NCBI GenBank assembly: GCA_012033595.1
Contig: JAAUQL010000001.1
Span: 54,120-118,119, forward strand
DNA from: Cyclobacteriaceae bacterium
GTDB lineage: Bacteria > Bacteroidota > Bacteroidia > Cytophagales > Cyclobacteriaceae
Length of the DNA stretch: 64,000 bases
Reading direction: 5' to 3'
In this document: one piece after another, positions 20,036-34,248 of the stretch
Layout of the letters: the number at the start of each line of letters is the position of its first letter
Position numbering within the stretch: position 1 is the first letter of the stretch
Notes under the pieces: model-generated
Told to the model about the DNA's origin: nothing
The model's input: only the letters and a program-made list of their open reading frames with translations
Database searches by the model: none
Position numbers and translations under genes: made by a program

Positions 20036-20683
20036 CTACACTGACGTACGCATTATATAATCCCGTGCTTGTGGTCCTTCACAAAAGATAAGATCTATAA
20101 TGCTCAGGTTTGGTGCAAAGTTGCTGCCAAAAACCTGAAAATATTCCATGGTCATTAAACCGCTATCGCCAGAAAATGTTTTTTTCGGATTTATTTCGTT
20201 TTTTAAGTTTAAAAAGCTGTTTTTTTCAGTTTCATCTAATTCACTTACAATAAGGGGCTGTTTATCCAGCTCCACAACTTCAAGACATTTTGTCAGCAGC
20301 AATAGGTTGAGTTCCATCAGCAACACCGGCTTTTGGCTATAAATCGACAGCAGTTCTTCGGCATAGTACTCAAAAAAGGGCGCCTTGCCATAAGCTGACT
20401 GAATGGCACGGGTATGCCTGTTTATCCACTTCTGTCCATAGTCAATTTCCACCTGGCGCATGGGGGTTTTTTGCCCCGATATCTTTTTTACAGGTACAAT
20501 AAGGTCTTCTACAGAGTTTGCCCCCCTGATCCGGCAGCGATTGCGGTAGGTCTGCTTGCTATAGATGTCATCGGGGTCTATGATGAGCGCAGACGAAGCG
20601 TTTAAGAAGCCGATATACGCCAAAGAGGGTAAATAGTGTAGTTCTATCAGGATTTTTTTGCCTTTCACTTCACTAGCTTCCAT
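20036..20683 (-). CDS. WbqC family protein
   Basis: 215 aa; 'ELHYLPSLAYIGFLNASSALIIDPDDIYSKQTYRNRCRI' resembles the WbqC N-terminus. Confidence 0.7.
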   Translation of the reverse strand: MEASEVKGKKILIELHYLPSLAYIGFLNASSALIIDPDDIYSKQTYRNRCRIRGANSVEDLIVPVKKISGQKTPMRQVEIDYGQKWINRHTRAIQSAYGKAPFFEYYAEELLSIYSQKPVLLMELNLLLLTKCLEVVELDKQPLIVSELDETEKNSFLNLKNEINPKKTFSGDSGLMTMEYFQVFGSNFAPNLSIIDLIFCEGPQARDYIMRTSV

Positions 20684-20686
20684 TTG

Positions 20687-21928
20687 CTAAGCTTTGCTGG
20701 TAGATTTGTAATATATCGTATTGCAATTTTCAGGCACCAGGATTTCTCCGGCCATTTGTTCTATTTCTTGCCGACTCACCTTTCCGATTCGCTCAATTTC
20801 GTCATTGATCAGACTGGTGTCGCCCAGGGCATTGGACAGCGATAAGTTAATGGCTTTGTTGAGCAGCTCTGTTTCGGCAAAGTAGGTGGTAGATTGGGCC
20901 TGGTTGATCACTTTTTCTATATCCTCTTGCTTGAGTGTAGCTTTCAGGGAGGTAATTTCTTCCAGAATATACTGTTCTGCTTTTTCCAGAGATACCCCGG
21001 GGTTAACTTTGCCGGAAACCACCAACAGTCCGGGATCTGCCGATCCGGTGATGTAAGCGTTGATATTGCTGAAAATCTGCTCCTCTTTGACCAGATGCTG
21101 GTACAAGGGCGAAGATTTGCCATGACCCAGCACATCGCTCAGCAGGTCAGCGACAACATATTTTTTATCTGTTCTACCCGGCATGTGGTAGGCTTTGTAA
21201 ATGGCATCGAGCGGTACGTTTTCCTCTATCTGCAAGTGCCTGCCCGTAAGTTGAGGCAGCTCTACGGGCAAATTCTCTATCTGTGCTGTACCCCGGGGAA
21301 TGTTGCCAAACCACTTGCCAACCAGGTCGATGGCAAGCTGGTGGTTTATATTTCCCGCAAGGGTAATTACGGCATTTTCGGGACCGTAGAAGGTGCTGTG
21401 AAACTGCTGTACGTCGTTGAGGGAAGCATTTTCTATATGACCGATCTCTTTGCCGATGGTGGCCCACCGGTATGGGTGTGTTTTGTAAGCCAAAGGCCGA
21501 AGTTTGAGCCAGACGTCGCCATAGGGCACATTCAGATATCGCTGCTTAAATTCTTCTATGACTACATTTTTTTGAGTGTCGAGGCTTTTTTGATCCAGAT
21601 TCAAAAATTGCATCCTGTCAGACTCTACCCATAAGGCAGTTTCTATATTTTCTGCACCCAAAATAATATAGTAGTTGGTGATATCGGTATTGGTAAAGGC
21701 ATTGTTTTCTGCGCCGACTTGTTGCAGTCTTTTGTCATAGTCGGGTACATGCCTCGAACCACCAAACATAAGGTGCTCAAAAAGATGGGCAAAACCGGTT
21801 TTGTCTGGGTGCTCGTTTCTTGAGCCTACTTTGTACAATATGTTTACCACCAGCAGAGGTGTGTTTTGATCCGTATTGGTTATGAGGGTGAGCCCATTGG
21901 GGAATACATGTTGCTGATATGCGATCAT
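20687..21928 (-). CDS. M16 family metallopeptidase (pitrilysin-like)
   Basis: Inverted zinc motif 'GFAHLFEHLMFGGS'; start 'MIAYQQHVFPNGLTLI' at 21928. Confidence 0.92.
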   Translation of the reverse strand: MIAYQQHVFPNGLTLITNTDQNTPLLVVNILYKVGSRNEHPDKTGFAHLFEHLMFGGSRHVPDYDKRLQQVGAENNAFTNTDITNYYIILGAENIETALWVESDRMQFLNLDQKSLDTQKNVVIEEFKQRYLNVPYGDVWLKLRPLAYKTHPYRWATIGKEIGHIENASLNDVQQFHSTFYGPENAVITLAGNINHQLAIDLVGKWFGNIPRGTAQIENLPVELPQLTGRHLQIEENVPLDAIYKAYHMPGRTDKKYVVADLLSDVLGHGKSSPLYQHLVKEEQIFSNINAYITGSADPGLLVVSGKVNPGVSLEKAEQYILEEITSLKATLKQEDIEKVINQAQSTTYFAETELLNKAINLSLSNALGDTSLINDEIERIGKVSRQEIEQMAGEILVPENCNTIYYKSTSKA

Positions 21929-22093
21929 AAGTTTTTTTAAAAATCCAAAAATACAATAAATACAAAATAAGTAGGCCTTGGCCACCTCCGGGTTATACTA
22001 TATCAAAAGAATACTATTTTCATGTATTTATTACAATCCATATCTTAAAGCAGCGTAATAATGATATAAATTATCGGAAATGATATCTTTGAA

Positions 22094-24279
22094 TTGCAAA
22101 ATGCATATTTGGCGTTTATTCTCATCAATAGGCTAAGAATCAGTTTGGTAAACAGGTCGATATATCCATCAAAAAGGAACTTCATCGTTGTGATGTGCGT
22201 GCTGGTGTTCATGGCTGTTTTGCCAGTGCATCAGCAACTACATGCCCAATCGAAGGCGCCAACCAGGTTGAAAACCGAACAGGGAGGTGAGCAGCGCCGA
22301 AAAGCTTCGGAGCGGGTAAGAAAGCGAAAAAGCAAAGGAAATATAAAAAGCAAAAGCAAAATACTTGAAAAGGCTTATTATAAAAAGAAGAGCAGTCAGA
22401 GTAATTTTCCGGGCAATATTTGGATAGATCCCAAGCCCAAAGATTTTACGGCCATTAAAGAACGCGTGGAGAAAAATCCTTCACGCAAAAACCTGAAAGC
22501 CCAAAAAAACCGCCAGGCTTACTTCAGGGCAAGCTCCAACGAAAAAAACAAGAGCTTTGGCAGTGCATTTGTACCCCGGCAGCAGTCACGACTCAACTAT
22601 CGATATGCTTCTAAAGCCATTTTAAAAAGCAAGGGCAATTCGAAATCTCTGGCTTCGAAGAGCAATTACCGAAGGTCGAGCAGAAAAATTCAGCGACACA
22701 GTGGAAATATATTTGTGCAACCTGAAGCCACCAAACGCGATTTCAATGAAATAAAAACCGGGTAGAGAAGAACCCCGGAAGGTCGATGGCGCGCCAAATG
22801 AAGAGCAGACAAAACAAAGCGGTAGCCAATGCAGCCCTCACCCAAAACTACCGGGGGGACGTAAATACCAAGGCGATGAAATCCAAAACCCTGAACTACA
22901 AATATGCTTCAGGAACCATACAAAAATCCAGGGGAGATTTGAAGAGTAGCAGATTGAAAAATGCAGAAAGCCTCAGAAAGTCAAACGCTACCATGTCGGC
23001 CAATTACCGTGGAAGCATGGTGCTGCCATCTAAAAATGCCAGGCGATTGCGCTATGAATATGCCTCGCGCACTGCACAAAAAAGTGGAGGAAGCCTGAAA
23101 CAACCATCAAAATCGCCAGGCCCTCAACTCACCTCCAACTGGCGCGGAGATATCATATTCAACGACAAAAGGGGCAAAAAGCAATGGGCAAAATACGAAT
23201 CGAAAATGCAAACAGGATATAGTGGCGATTTGAAAAGAAAAAACCACCCCCGCTCCGCCGGTGCCAACCCCTGGGTGACACAGCATGCCGGCAATATAAA
23301 AGTGTACAGCCAACAAAGGCAATCAAACATGGCCCGGTCAGATGCCAAAGTTTCGGGCAACTATGCGGGCAACATCAGGGCACTTTCCAAAAAATCGCGC
23401 AACCAGGAATTGCAAGGCAAATCCATGATCAGCACGGGTTATGAAGGCAATATTGCCGTTTTGTCTAAAAAGGAGCAGGATCGAAGAACAAAGAAGAATG
23501 CCACCTTTACAGGCAACTTTTCGGGAAACATCAAAACCATAGACCAGAAATATAAAAAGCAGGAAGTAGAAGCAAAATCGCTGTCGTATTCCTCGTACCA
23601 GGGGAATTTGAAAATCAGGAAAAGAAATGCCGATGAACCAAGGCAGCCCAGAACCAATGTGCAGTCTTCGGCTTACCAGGGCGATGTGGTGATAACCGCC
23701 CGCGAACGCAACAAGCTGAACTACCAGTACCAGTCGCAGGTGCAGCACCAATACCAGGGAGATATCAAAGTGAAGGATCATTCCAGGTTTCTGGATAGAC
23801 GGAAGGAATTTTCGAATATAATGGCTACATACCAAGGCGAAATAAAAGTACCACAGCGCGATTTTCAAGACCGGCAATACGAGCATAAATCCAAAGAAAT
23901 GGGCAATTTCGAGGGTAATATAAAAATGACGCGAAGTGATATAAAGGAAAAACAATACGAGCACATGTCGAAAGTTGCACACAATTTTAGCGGCAATATC
24001 AGGGTGCGGCGCAGCGCTGCCAACGACAGGTATTACAGGGATTTATCGGATCGCAATCAGCAATTGATTGGCAACTACAGGGTAAAAACCAGGCTAGCTA
24101 AAGATATAGAAGAACAAATTACTTCGGCAAAAGTTCACAACTACGAGGGAGGACCCAAGCTGAGCCTTGTTTCGAGGATGTGGCTAAAGATGTTTGACAA
24201 AAGCGGAAAACTGGAAAAGGCAGACGACACCATCAGAAAACCCAAATACGACAGTAGAGAATATAAAATTTGGTATTGA
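22094..24279 (+). CDS. Secreted, basic tandem-repeat protein (about 20 x 'aromatic-x-G-[N/D]-[I/L]-K'), one frameshift at ~22752
   Basis: ORFs 22094-22765 and 22786-24279; one extra base at 'aaaccgggtagag' restores 'EIKTRVEKNPGRSMARQMKSRQNK', paralleling the upstream 'AIKERVEKNPSRKNLKAQKNRQ'. Signal region 'IVVMCVLVFMAVLPVHQQLHAQ'. Confidence 0.8.
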
Positions 24280-24283
24280 TACT

Positions 24284-24601
24284 ATGCAGAAATTAAAATC
24301 AACTGAAAAGCTAAACGAAATCATAAAAGAATCATTTGTACATCCTCAACTGATATTCAAGCATAGCAACCGCTGCTCCATCAGCGCTATGGCCCACAGC
24401 AGAATGCGGCCATTTGAGGGCAGACCAGCCACATATATTATAGATGTAGTGGCCGACCGGTCGCTATCGCAAGAAATTGCCCGGGTGTTTGGTGTGGTAC
24501 ATCAGTCGCCTCAGGTGCTGGTGATCAAGGATGGGAAATGCGTGTATGACCATTCGCATATGGGAATATCGGCTCCGGAAGTAGAACGCCAATTGACCTG
24601 A
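24284..24601 (+). CDS. YtxJ/BrxC-like monothiol bacilliredoxin
   Basis: 105 aa from ATG 24284; 'LIFKHSNRCSISAMAHSRM', 'QEIARVFGVVHQSPQVLVIKDGKCVYDHSHMGI'. Confidence 0.8.
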   Translation: MQKLKSTEKLNEIIKESFVHPQLIFKHSNRCSISAMAHSRMRPFEGRPATYIIDVVADRSLSQEIARVFGVVHQSPQVLVIKDGKCVYDHSHMGISAPEVERQLT

Positions 24602-24716
24602 TTTTGAAATTAGCCCAAGGCATGTGTATGGCAGGCCTTTAATTTTAAAAATAGAATAATTGGAATTGCCATCTATCAAACTATTTTTGTAAAGCTTCGT
24701 TATACCTTCGGTTTTT

Positions 24717-25424
24717 ATGAAAAAGATATCCATCATATTCGCATTGCTATTGGTTGGGATCTGTGCACAGCAGACGCAGGCTCAATATAGTGGCGACTAT
24801 GAGTATAGTTCTGAAATGCTCTGGGGTATAACCAAAGCCACCAACAGCGGGCTTATAGGTGGTTTTATTTTTAAATATAATAAAGAACTAAAGGAGGATC
24901 ATTTTCATGGAGGTGTGCTGGAAATTGTTAATATCAAGCACCCGCAAGAGCAACGGTACTATCGTGAAAATTCCTTTATTTTGGGCAAGCAGCATTATTT
25001 GTACAGCATTAGGTTGTCTTATTCCAGAGAATACACCATTTTTAAGAAAGCATCGCAGCAGGGCGTGCAGGTCAACGGTATCCTGTCCGCAGGGCCAACC
25101 ATAGGTCTGGAGGCACCATACTATGTAGAAGTGGGGTATGGGAATTTCAGCAGAAACGAGCCTTACGACCCAAACAAAAGTCAAAACATATTGGGTAGCG
25201 GTTATGTGCTACAGGGTCTTGGAGAATCGTCGATAGTACCAGGACTAAATCTGAAAGCGGGGGTGTCTTTCGAATTTGGCAGCTTCAAGTCGAATGTGGT
25301 CGGGCTTGAGGTAGGCTTTCAAAGTGATATTTTTACCAGGAAAATCATCATAATGCCCGCCACCGAAAATTATAGCATCTTCCCTTCGGCCTATGTCACG
25401 CTCTTCTACGGGTCGCGTAGATAA
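24717..25424 (+). CDS. Conserved secreted/outer-membrane beta-barrel-like protein
   Basis: 235 aa; signal peptide 'MKKISIIFALLLVGICAQQTQAQ', alternating aromatic strands, C-terminal aromatic strand 'AYVTLFYGSRR'. Confidence 0.7.
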   Translation: MKKISIIFALLLVGICAQQTQAQYSGDYEYSSEMLWGITKATNSGLIGGFIFKYNKELKEDHFHGGVLEIVNIKHPQEQRYYRENSFILGKQHYLYSIRLSYSREYTIFKKASQQGVQVNGILSAGPTIGLEAPYYVEVGYGNFSRNEPYDPNKSQNILGSGYVLQGLGESSIVPGLNLKAGVSFEFGSFKSNVVGLEVGFQSDIFTRKIIIMPATENYSIFPSAYVTLFYGSRR

Positions 25425-25486
25425 AGCAAGATTACCTTCTGGCTTTTGTATTAAAGCTTTTAACTTTGCAATCCTAAAAATTTGTC

Positions 25487-26359
25487 ATGATAGAATTACC
25501 AGTTGTTAACGAGCAGAAAGAAAGGACAAAAAAGCCAAGCTGGCTAAGGGTAAAACTGCCCATCGGAAAGGAATATCTCAAGGTGAGGGGTCTGGTAGAT
25601 CAGTACAAGCTGCACACCATTTGCGAAAGCGGCAACTGCCCGAATATGGGCGAGTGTTGGGGTGCGGGTACTGCCACTTTTATGATTCTCGGAAATGTAT
25701 GCACCCGAGGCTGTTCATTTTGTGCGGTAGCTACTGGTCGTCCTCCCGAATACGATACTGAAGAACCAGGCCGCGTGGCCGAAGCCATAAAACTAATGGG
25801 CGTAAAGCACGCAGTGCTAACTTCCGTAAACCGCGATGAGCTCAAAGACCGTGGTGCAGAAATTTGGTACCAGACTGTGGTGAAGATCAAAGAACTTAGT
25901 CCGGAGACCACCATCGAAACGCTGATCCCCGATGTAAAGAGCACTTGGGATGCCCTGATACGCATGATTAGTGGAGGGCAGGAAATAGTATCGCACAATC
26001 TCGAAACCGTAGAGCGCTTGTACAGACGTGTAAGACCACAAGCCAAATATGCCCGCAGCCTGGAGCAAATAAAGCGCACAAAAGCGTATGGCAAAAAAAC
26101 CAAGTCGGGCATTATGGTTGGACTAGGAGAGCAGGATGAGGAGGTATTTAAAACCATGGACGACCTGGCAGCGCATGGCTGCGATGTAATGACCATCGGT
26201 CAGTATCTGCAACCTACCAGGCTGCACCATGAAGTACTCGAATTTGTGCACCCCGACAAATTTGCGCTTTACAAAGAAGAAGGCTTGAAACGAGGCCTTG
26301 CCTATGTAGAATCTGGCCCGCTGGTAAGGTCGTCTTATCATGCCGAAAGGCATTTGTAG
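25487..26359 (+). CDS. lipA: Lipoyl synthase
   Basis: 290 aa; '[41 protein letters not shown]' contains both FeS cysteine motifs. Confidence 0.97.
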   Translation: MIELPVVNEQKERTKKPSWLRVKLPIGKEYLKVRGLVDQYKLHTICESGNCPNMGECWGAGTATFMILGNVCTRGCSFCAVATGRPPEYDTEEPGRVAEAIKLMGVKHAVLTSVNRDELKDRGAEIWYQTVVKIKELSPETTIETLIPDVKSTWDALIRMISGGQEIVSHNLETVERLYRRVRPQAKYARSLEQIKRTKAYGKKTKSGIMVGLGEQDEEVFKTMDDLAAHGCDVMTIGQYLQPTRLHHEVLEFVHPDKFALYKEEGLKRGLAYVESGPLVRSSYHAERHL

Positions 26360-26529
26360 GCATCTGAATATTCAAAACCCAATGAGCTGTTGTGAATTTG
26401 GATTTTGGGTTTTGATCATTATTTGTAATTTCATTTTTGCTATTTGGTGCTTTACCGGACATTCTGGACAGGCTTTAGTTAATCCATTACACTCATTTAA
26501 GTAAGCAAAATAAAATATTCGGGTCATAA

Positions 26530-26565
26530 AAAATGTCATCCCAGGCTGAGCTGAAATGACATTTT
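26530..26565. terminator. Bidirectional intrinsic terminator
   Basis: Perfect stem AAAATGTCAT...ATGACATTTT between convergent lipA and GH2. Confidence 0.75.
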
Positions 26566-26588
26566 ATCTTTTCAATTATCGGGTATAT

Positions 26589-29786
<3,198 letters not shown>

Positions 29787-29903
29787 TTAAAAAATGAAAA
29801 GTATGATCTACTTAAAGAACATAAAAGTAAAATTTACCCTTAAAAATGTGGCTATTTTTTATGACATAATTTTTCTAAAACCTATTAAAAGTGAAAAGTT
29901 CGC

Positions 29904-30749
29904 TTAGCGTAGAAAAAATGAAGCCGTCTTATCTACCGCTTGCTTCAGGTCCACTGGCAATTGCGTGTCGTTGAACGGATGAGTGCCGCCGAATGTATGG
30001 TCGGCGCCTTCAATGATTTCGATTTCCACCCGGTCGTTCCAGGTTTTCATCTGCCTTGCCGCATGCACCGGCACGGTAGAATCTGCCGAGCCATGAATGG
30101 CCAGCATAGGAACCGTTATGTTTTTGACCGCTTCGGGCACCTGTAGGCTTTGCTTGTTTGCCAGGAAATTTTCTACTATTTGAAAGTCCATCGGCATTTG
30201 CTGGTTGGTGCGTGCATTTTGAATATATATCCGTCTCGTTTGCCTCCAGTATTCCACTTCTTCATTCGAAAAGTAGGTCTCCAAATTGTTGACCGCCGCC
30301 CAGGTAGCCAGCTTTTTTATTCTTGGTTCTCCGGAGGCTTTCAGTATAGCAGATGCCCCTCCACGGCTGTGACCCATCAGAAAAAAACTTTGTAAATCCA
30401 TATCCCTGCCGGGAATTTCGCAGCTTTTAGAAAATAAATGATCGATAAGCACACCGGTGTCGTCCAGCTCCATGCTAAAGTTGTTTTGCGCAAATGCCTC
30501 CAGATCGGCAAATTCCGTGGGTTGTTCTGTGGTCGTACCGTTGTGGGAAAAATTCATTTTTACAAAAACGAAACCTGCCCGTGCAAATTCCTCTGCCATA
30601 AGGGAAAATGGACCCCAATCTTTGAACCCTTTAAAGCCATGGTTGAACAGGATGACTGGTTTGACACGGCCACTTTCGATGTAGGTGGCATCGGCCAGAA
30701 ACGGACGGCCATTGTGTTTGGAGGTAAGAATGATATTGGTTTTTTTCAT
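29904..30749 (-). CDS. Alpha/beta hydrolase (dienelactone hydrolase-like)
   Basis: 281 aa; 'VILFNHGFKGFKDWG', nucleophile 'FLMGHSRGGASAI', 'LAIHGSADSTVPV'. Confidence 0.88.
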   Translation of the reverse strand: MKKTNIILTSKHNGRPFLADATYIESGRVKPVILFNHGFKGFKDWGPFSLMAEEFARAGFVFVKMNFSHNGTTTEQPTEFADLEAFAQNNFSMELDDTGVLIDHLFSKSCEIPGRDMDLQSFFLMGHSRGGASAILKASGEPRIKKLATWAAVNNLETYFSNEEVEYWRQTRRIYIQNARTNQQMPMDFQIVENFLANKQSLQVPEAVKNITVPMLAIHGSADSTVPVHAARQMKTWNDRVEIEIIEGADHTFGGTHPFNDTQLPVDLKQAVDKTASFFLR

Positions 30750-30889
30750 ATATCAAAGTTCACGTTTTTAGCTGCAAGCTCCAAGCAATTGGCAGCAAGC
30801 GTGGTCGTGAAGCTTAAAAAACCAACTTTATAAAACCCTAAACTTTGCAACTACACAATTTGATATTATACTTGTACGATCATTTTTAG

Positions 30890-31864
30890 ATGTTACTGAA
30901 CCTGAAAGAAATACAAGCCCCCATTGCTCAGGAGATGATGGAATTTGAAATAAAATTCCGGGAATCAATGAAGAGCAACGTCCTTCTTTTGGACAAAATC
31001 ATGTCTTATATCGTCAAGCGAAAGGGCAAGCAAATGCGCCCTATGTTTGTGTTTCTTTCTGCCGGTGTAGCCGGCCAAATCGACGAATCTACCTATCGCG
31101 GTGCTGCCCTCATCGAACTGCTGCATACTGCCACCCTGGTGCATGATGATGTGGTGGACGATGCCAACTATCGTCGGGGTTTTTTTTCGATCAATGCCTT
31201 GTGGAAAAACAAAATCGCCGTGCTGGTTGGCGACTACCTGCTCTCGCGCGGATTGTTGCTCTCGGTAGATTATGGCGACTACAACCTACTGAAGATCGTG
31301 TCTAATGCTGTACGTGAAATGAGCGAGGGTGAACTCTTGCAAATGGAAAAAGCGCGCAAGCTAGACATAGACGAGGAGGTGTATTACGATATCATCAGGC
31401 AAAAGACCGCGTCGCTGATTGCTTCTTGCTGTGCCGTAGGAGCCTGCTCTTCGGGAGCAGATGTGGCCACAATTGAAAAAATGAGGCTTTTTGGCGAAAA
31501 AGTGGGTATGGCCTTCCAGATCAAAGACGACTTGTTCGACTACGGAACCGCAGAGATTGGCAAACCGCTGGGCATCGACATCAAAGAAAAAAAAATGACC
31601 CTGCCGCTGATCTATGCCCTGCGCAATGCTTCCTTGCTGGAGCGAAAGCAGGTCATTTTTATGATAAAAAACCAAAGCCATAAGTCTAAAAAAGTGCAGG
31701 AAGTAATCGACTTTGTAAAGGGCTCGGGCGGAATCGAATATGCTCGGGAGGTGATGCAAAAGTACTATAATGAAGCACTGGATATTTTGCACTCTTTTCG
31801 CGATTCCCCATTCAAATCATCCCTCAGCGACCTGGTGCAGTTCACCATTATGCGGGAGAAGTAA
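30890..31864 (+). CDS. Polyprenyl (octaprenyl-type) diphosphate synthase
   Basis: 324 aa; 'LVHDDVVDDANYRRG' and 'QIKDDLFDY' aspartate-rich motifs. Confidence 0.93.
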   Translation: MLLNLKEIQAPIAQEMMEFEIKFRESMKSNVLLLDKIMSYIVKRKGKQMRPMFVFLSAGVAGQIDESTYRGAALIELLHTATLVHDDVVDDANYRRGFFSINALWKNKIAVLVGDYLLSRGLLLSVDYGDYNLLKIVSNAVREMSEGELLQMEKARKLDIDEEVYYDIIRQKTASLIASCCAVGACSSGADVATIEKMRLFGEKVGMAFQIKDDLFDYGTAEIGKPLGIDIKEKKMTLPLIYALRNASLLERKQVIFMIKNQSHKSKKVQEVIDFVKGSGGIEYAREVMQKYYNEALDILHSFRDSPFKSSLSDLVQFTIMREK

Positions 31865-31903
31865 TTCCCCCGCCAATCCATGGTGCGCTATAGGTTAAGG
31901 ATG

Positions 31904-32473
31904 CTAAGATAGTGGCAGGAGGGGTCTTTTGTACACCTCCACATACAATTGAGCCAAAGCTATATACAGTGCACTTGCGCCACAAACCACCCCTTCGATG
32001 CCAGCAAGCGTGTGGATGGAATGGATCCCTGAAAAACTAGCCGCAGCCAAAAGTGCAAATAGCACCACCACGGTGCCAAACAGCCAGGTCATGGCCTTGC
32101 CCATTTTGAGCGTAGCTATAAACAATCCGAAAGTGTACACGCCCCAAATGGAAAGATAGTAACCCATGCTGTGCGCAGAGGGCACCGTGCCCAAACCCAT
32201 CTTCGGGAAAACGAGCAATATCACCAGTGATATCCAAAAAGCGCCATAAGAGGTGAAGGCCATCATCCCAAACAGATTGTTTTTCTTCCATTCCATCACG
32301 CCAACGATGATCTGGACAGAACAGCCCATGATCAATCCCATGGCCAGGATCATGGTGTCGAGTTCGAAAAGACCGGCATTGTGCAGGTTTAAAAGTATAG
32401 TGCTAAGGCCGAATGCTACCAAACCTAAAGGGCCAGGATTGGCGGTTTGATCCTTGATCATTGTATGTTCCAT
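31904..32473 (-). CDS. Acetate uptake transporter (SatP/GPR1/FUN34/YaaH)
   Basis: 189 aa; 'NPGPLGLVAFGLSTILLNLHNAGLF' family signature. Confidence 0.9.
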   Translation of the reverse strand: MEHTMIKDQTANPGPLGLVAFGLSTILLNLHNAGLFELDTMILAMGLIMGCSVQIIVGVMEWKKNNLFGMMAFTSYGAFWISLVILLVFPKMGLGTVPSAHSMGYYLSIWGVYTFGLFIATLKMGKAMTWLFGTVVVLFALLAAASFSGIHSIHTLAGIEGVVCGASALYIALAQLYVEVYKRPLLPLS

Positions 32474-32697
32474 ATCAATTTAATTGGTTCTATTATTTAA
32501 AAATCGCGCAAAATTAGAAGGAATATGGGGGTATAAAACTAACCAAGGTCATAGTTTGATAAATATGTTTGTGTATCGGAACACAACATTTGCTCAAAAA
32601 CCATATTTTTCATTTCCCTTTTTCATCACTAATTTTCTATGGCTGGCATTAAATCCGCCATTCATGCTATATTTACCGCCTTTCAACCTATCGCATT

Positions 32698-34047
32698 ATG
32701 AAGCAGGATACATTATGGGGTCATCCCAAGGGTTTGTACATTTTGTTTTTTACGGAGCTCTGGGAGCGTTTTTCTTACTATGGAATGCGTGCCATTCTCA
32801 TTTTATACCTTGTGGCACAAACCGACGAGCACAATCCCGGATTTGGTTGGGACAATGCCACAGCTCTTGAATTGTACGGCTGGTACACCATGTTGGTATA
32901 TGCGCTCGGGGTGCCGGGTGGTCTGCTCGCTGACAGACTCATTGGGCAAAAAAAATCAGTCATGCTGGGCGGAGCACTCATTATTGTAGGTCATGCCCTG
33001 TTGGTGATGAACGACTTGACCGCATTCTATTCGGGTCTGGTGGTGATCATACTGGGTGTAGGCGCTCTTAAGCCAAATATATCTTCTATGGTGGGGGGCT
33101 TGTATCGACCCGGAGACGGCAAGCGCGATAGTGCATTTACTATTTTCTATGTGGGTATCAATATTGGGGCATTCTCAGCGCCCTTGATTGTGGGCTATGT
33201 CGGTGAGGTCATCAATTGGAACTATGGATTTGGACTTGCCGGTATCGGCATGGCCCTGGGTCAGATTGTATTTGTATATGGTCAGCGTTACCTCAAAGAT
33301 GTGGGTAACTTTGTGCCCAAGCATATAGAAGTTGGTACGTTGAAAGTAAAAAAACTGACCAAAATAGAGCAAGACCGCATCGTGGTACTTTTGCTCTCTT
33401 TCGTGATTGTAGTGGTGTTTTGGGCAGCATACGAACAGGCTGGCGGATTGATGAATTTGTACGCGAAGCAGAAGATAGATCGTGTGCTGCTGGGTTTTGA
33501 AATCCCTGCCAGTTTTTTGCAGTCGCTGCACGCCTTTTATGTTATACTGATCGGTGCGCCTATGGCCTGGTTTTGGGTGCAATGGGCCAAGAAAGGCTGG
33601 GAAAACTCATCCCTTTTTAAAATGGGGCTGGGCACCATCATCACAGGTTTTGGATTTTTGTTACTGGTGGCTGCTGCCATGGAAACGATGAATACTCTTT
33701 CGGGAAAGGCGTCGATCTATTGGATGTTTGGCGCATATTTTTTGCACGTAGTGGGCGAATTGTGCATCAGCCCTATTTCCTTGTCATTCATTACCAAAAT
33801 GGCTCCCGCTAAGTACATGTCCTTTATGATGGGTGCCTATTTCTTTGCCATAGCCATTGGCAACAAACTGGCCGGAATGGTAGGCGAAGCCGCCATGCAA
33901 GCCGGGGAACTGACCATATTTTGGGGACTATTTGGATTTTGCGTCGGTTTTGGCCTTCTGTTAATCTTATTTGTAAGTAAGCTCAAAAAGCTCACCCATG
34001 GCGCCGACGACATCGAAGAGCCGGCCACGGTGGTAGAGCCGGGATAG
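32698..34047 (+). CDS. POT/PTR family peptide MFS transporter
   Basis: 449 aa; 'GLYILFFTELWERFSYYGMRAILILYL', 'FTIFYVGINIGAFSAPLI'. Confidence 0.93.
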   Translation: MKQDTLWGHPKGLYILFFTELWERFSYYGMRAILILYLVAQTDEHNPGFGWDNATALELYGWYTMLVYALGVPGGLLADRLIGQKKSVMLGGALIIVGHALLVMNDLTAFYSGLVVIILGVGALKPNISSMVGGLYRPGDGKRDSAFTIFYVGINIGAFSAPLIVGYVGEVINWNYGFGLAGIGMALGQIVFVYGQRYLKDVGNFVPKHIEVGTLKVKKLTKIEQDRIVVLLLSFVIVVVFWAAYEQAGGLMNLYAKQKIDRVLLGFEIPASFLQSLHAFYVILIGAPMAWFWVQWAKKGWENSSLFKMGLGTIITGFGFLLLVAAAMETMNTLSGKASIYWMFGAYFLHVVGELCISPISLSFITKMAPAKYMSFMMGAYFFAIAIGNKLAGMVGEAAMQAGELTIFWGLFGFCVGFGLLLILFVSKLKKLTHGADDIEEPATVVEPG

Positions 34048-34248
34048 CGTATTTTAAAATGGAACTGCAAGTGAAGGAGTGATTATTTACCAATGCCCCG
34101 TATTTCAGCAGAGTAGAGCGGATGAACGTCGCACTTAAGCGCTTATAGGCACGGCTTACGGCTACAGGCTAGTCACTTAATCCCTGACAAAAATCATTTT
34201 ATGGCAGAAATGAATTAATTTATTTGCAAAGTTTTTTAATTCAACGCC

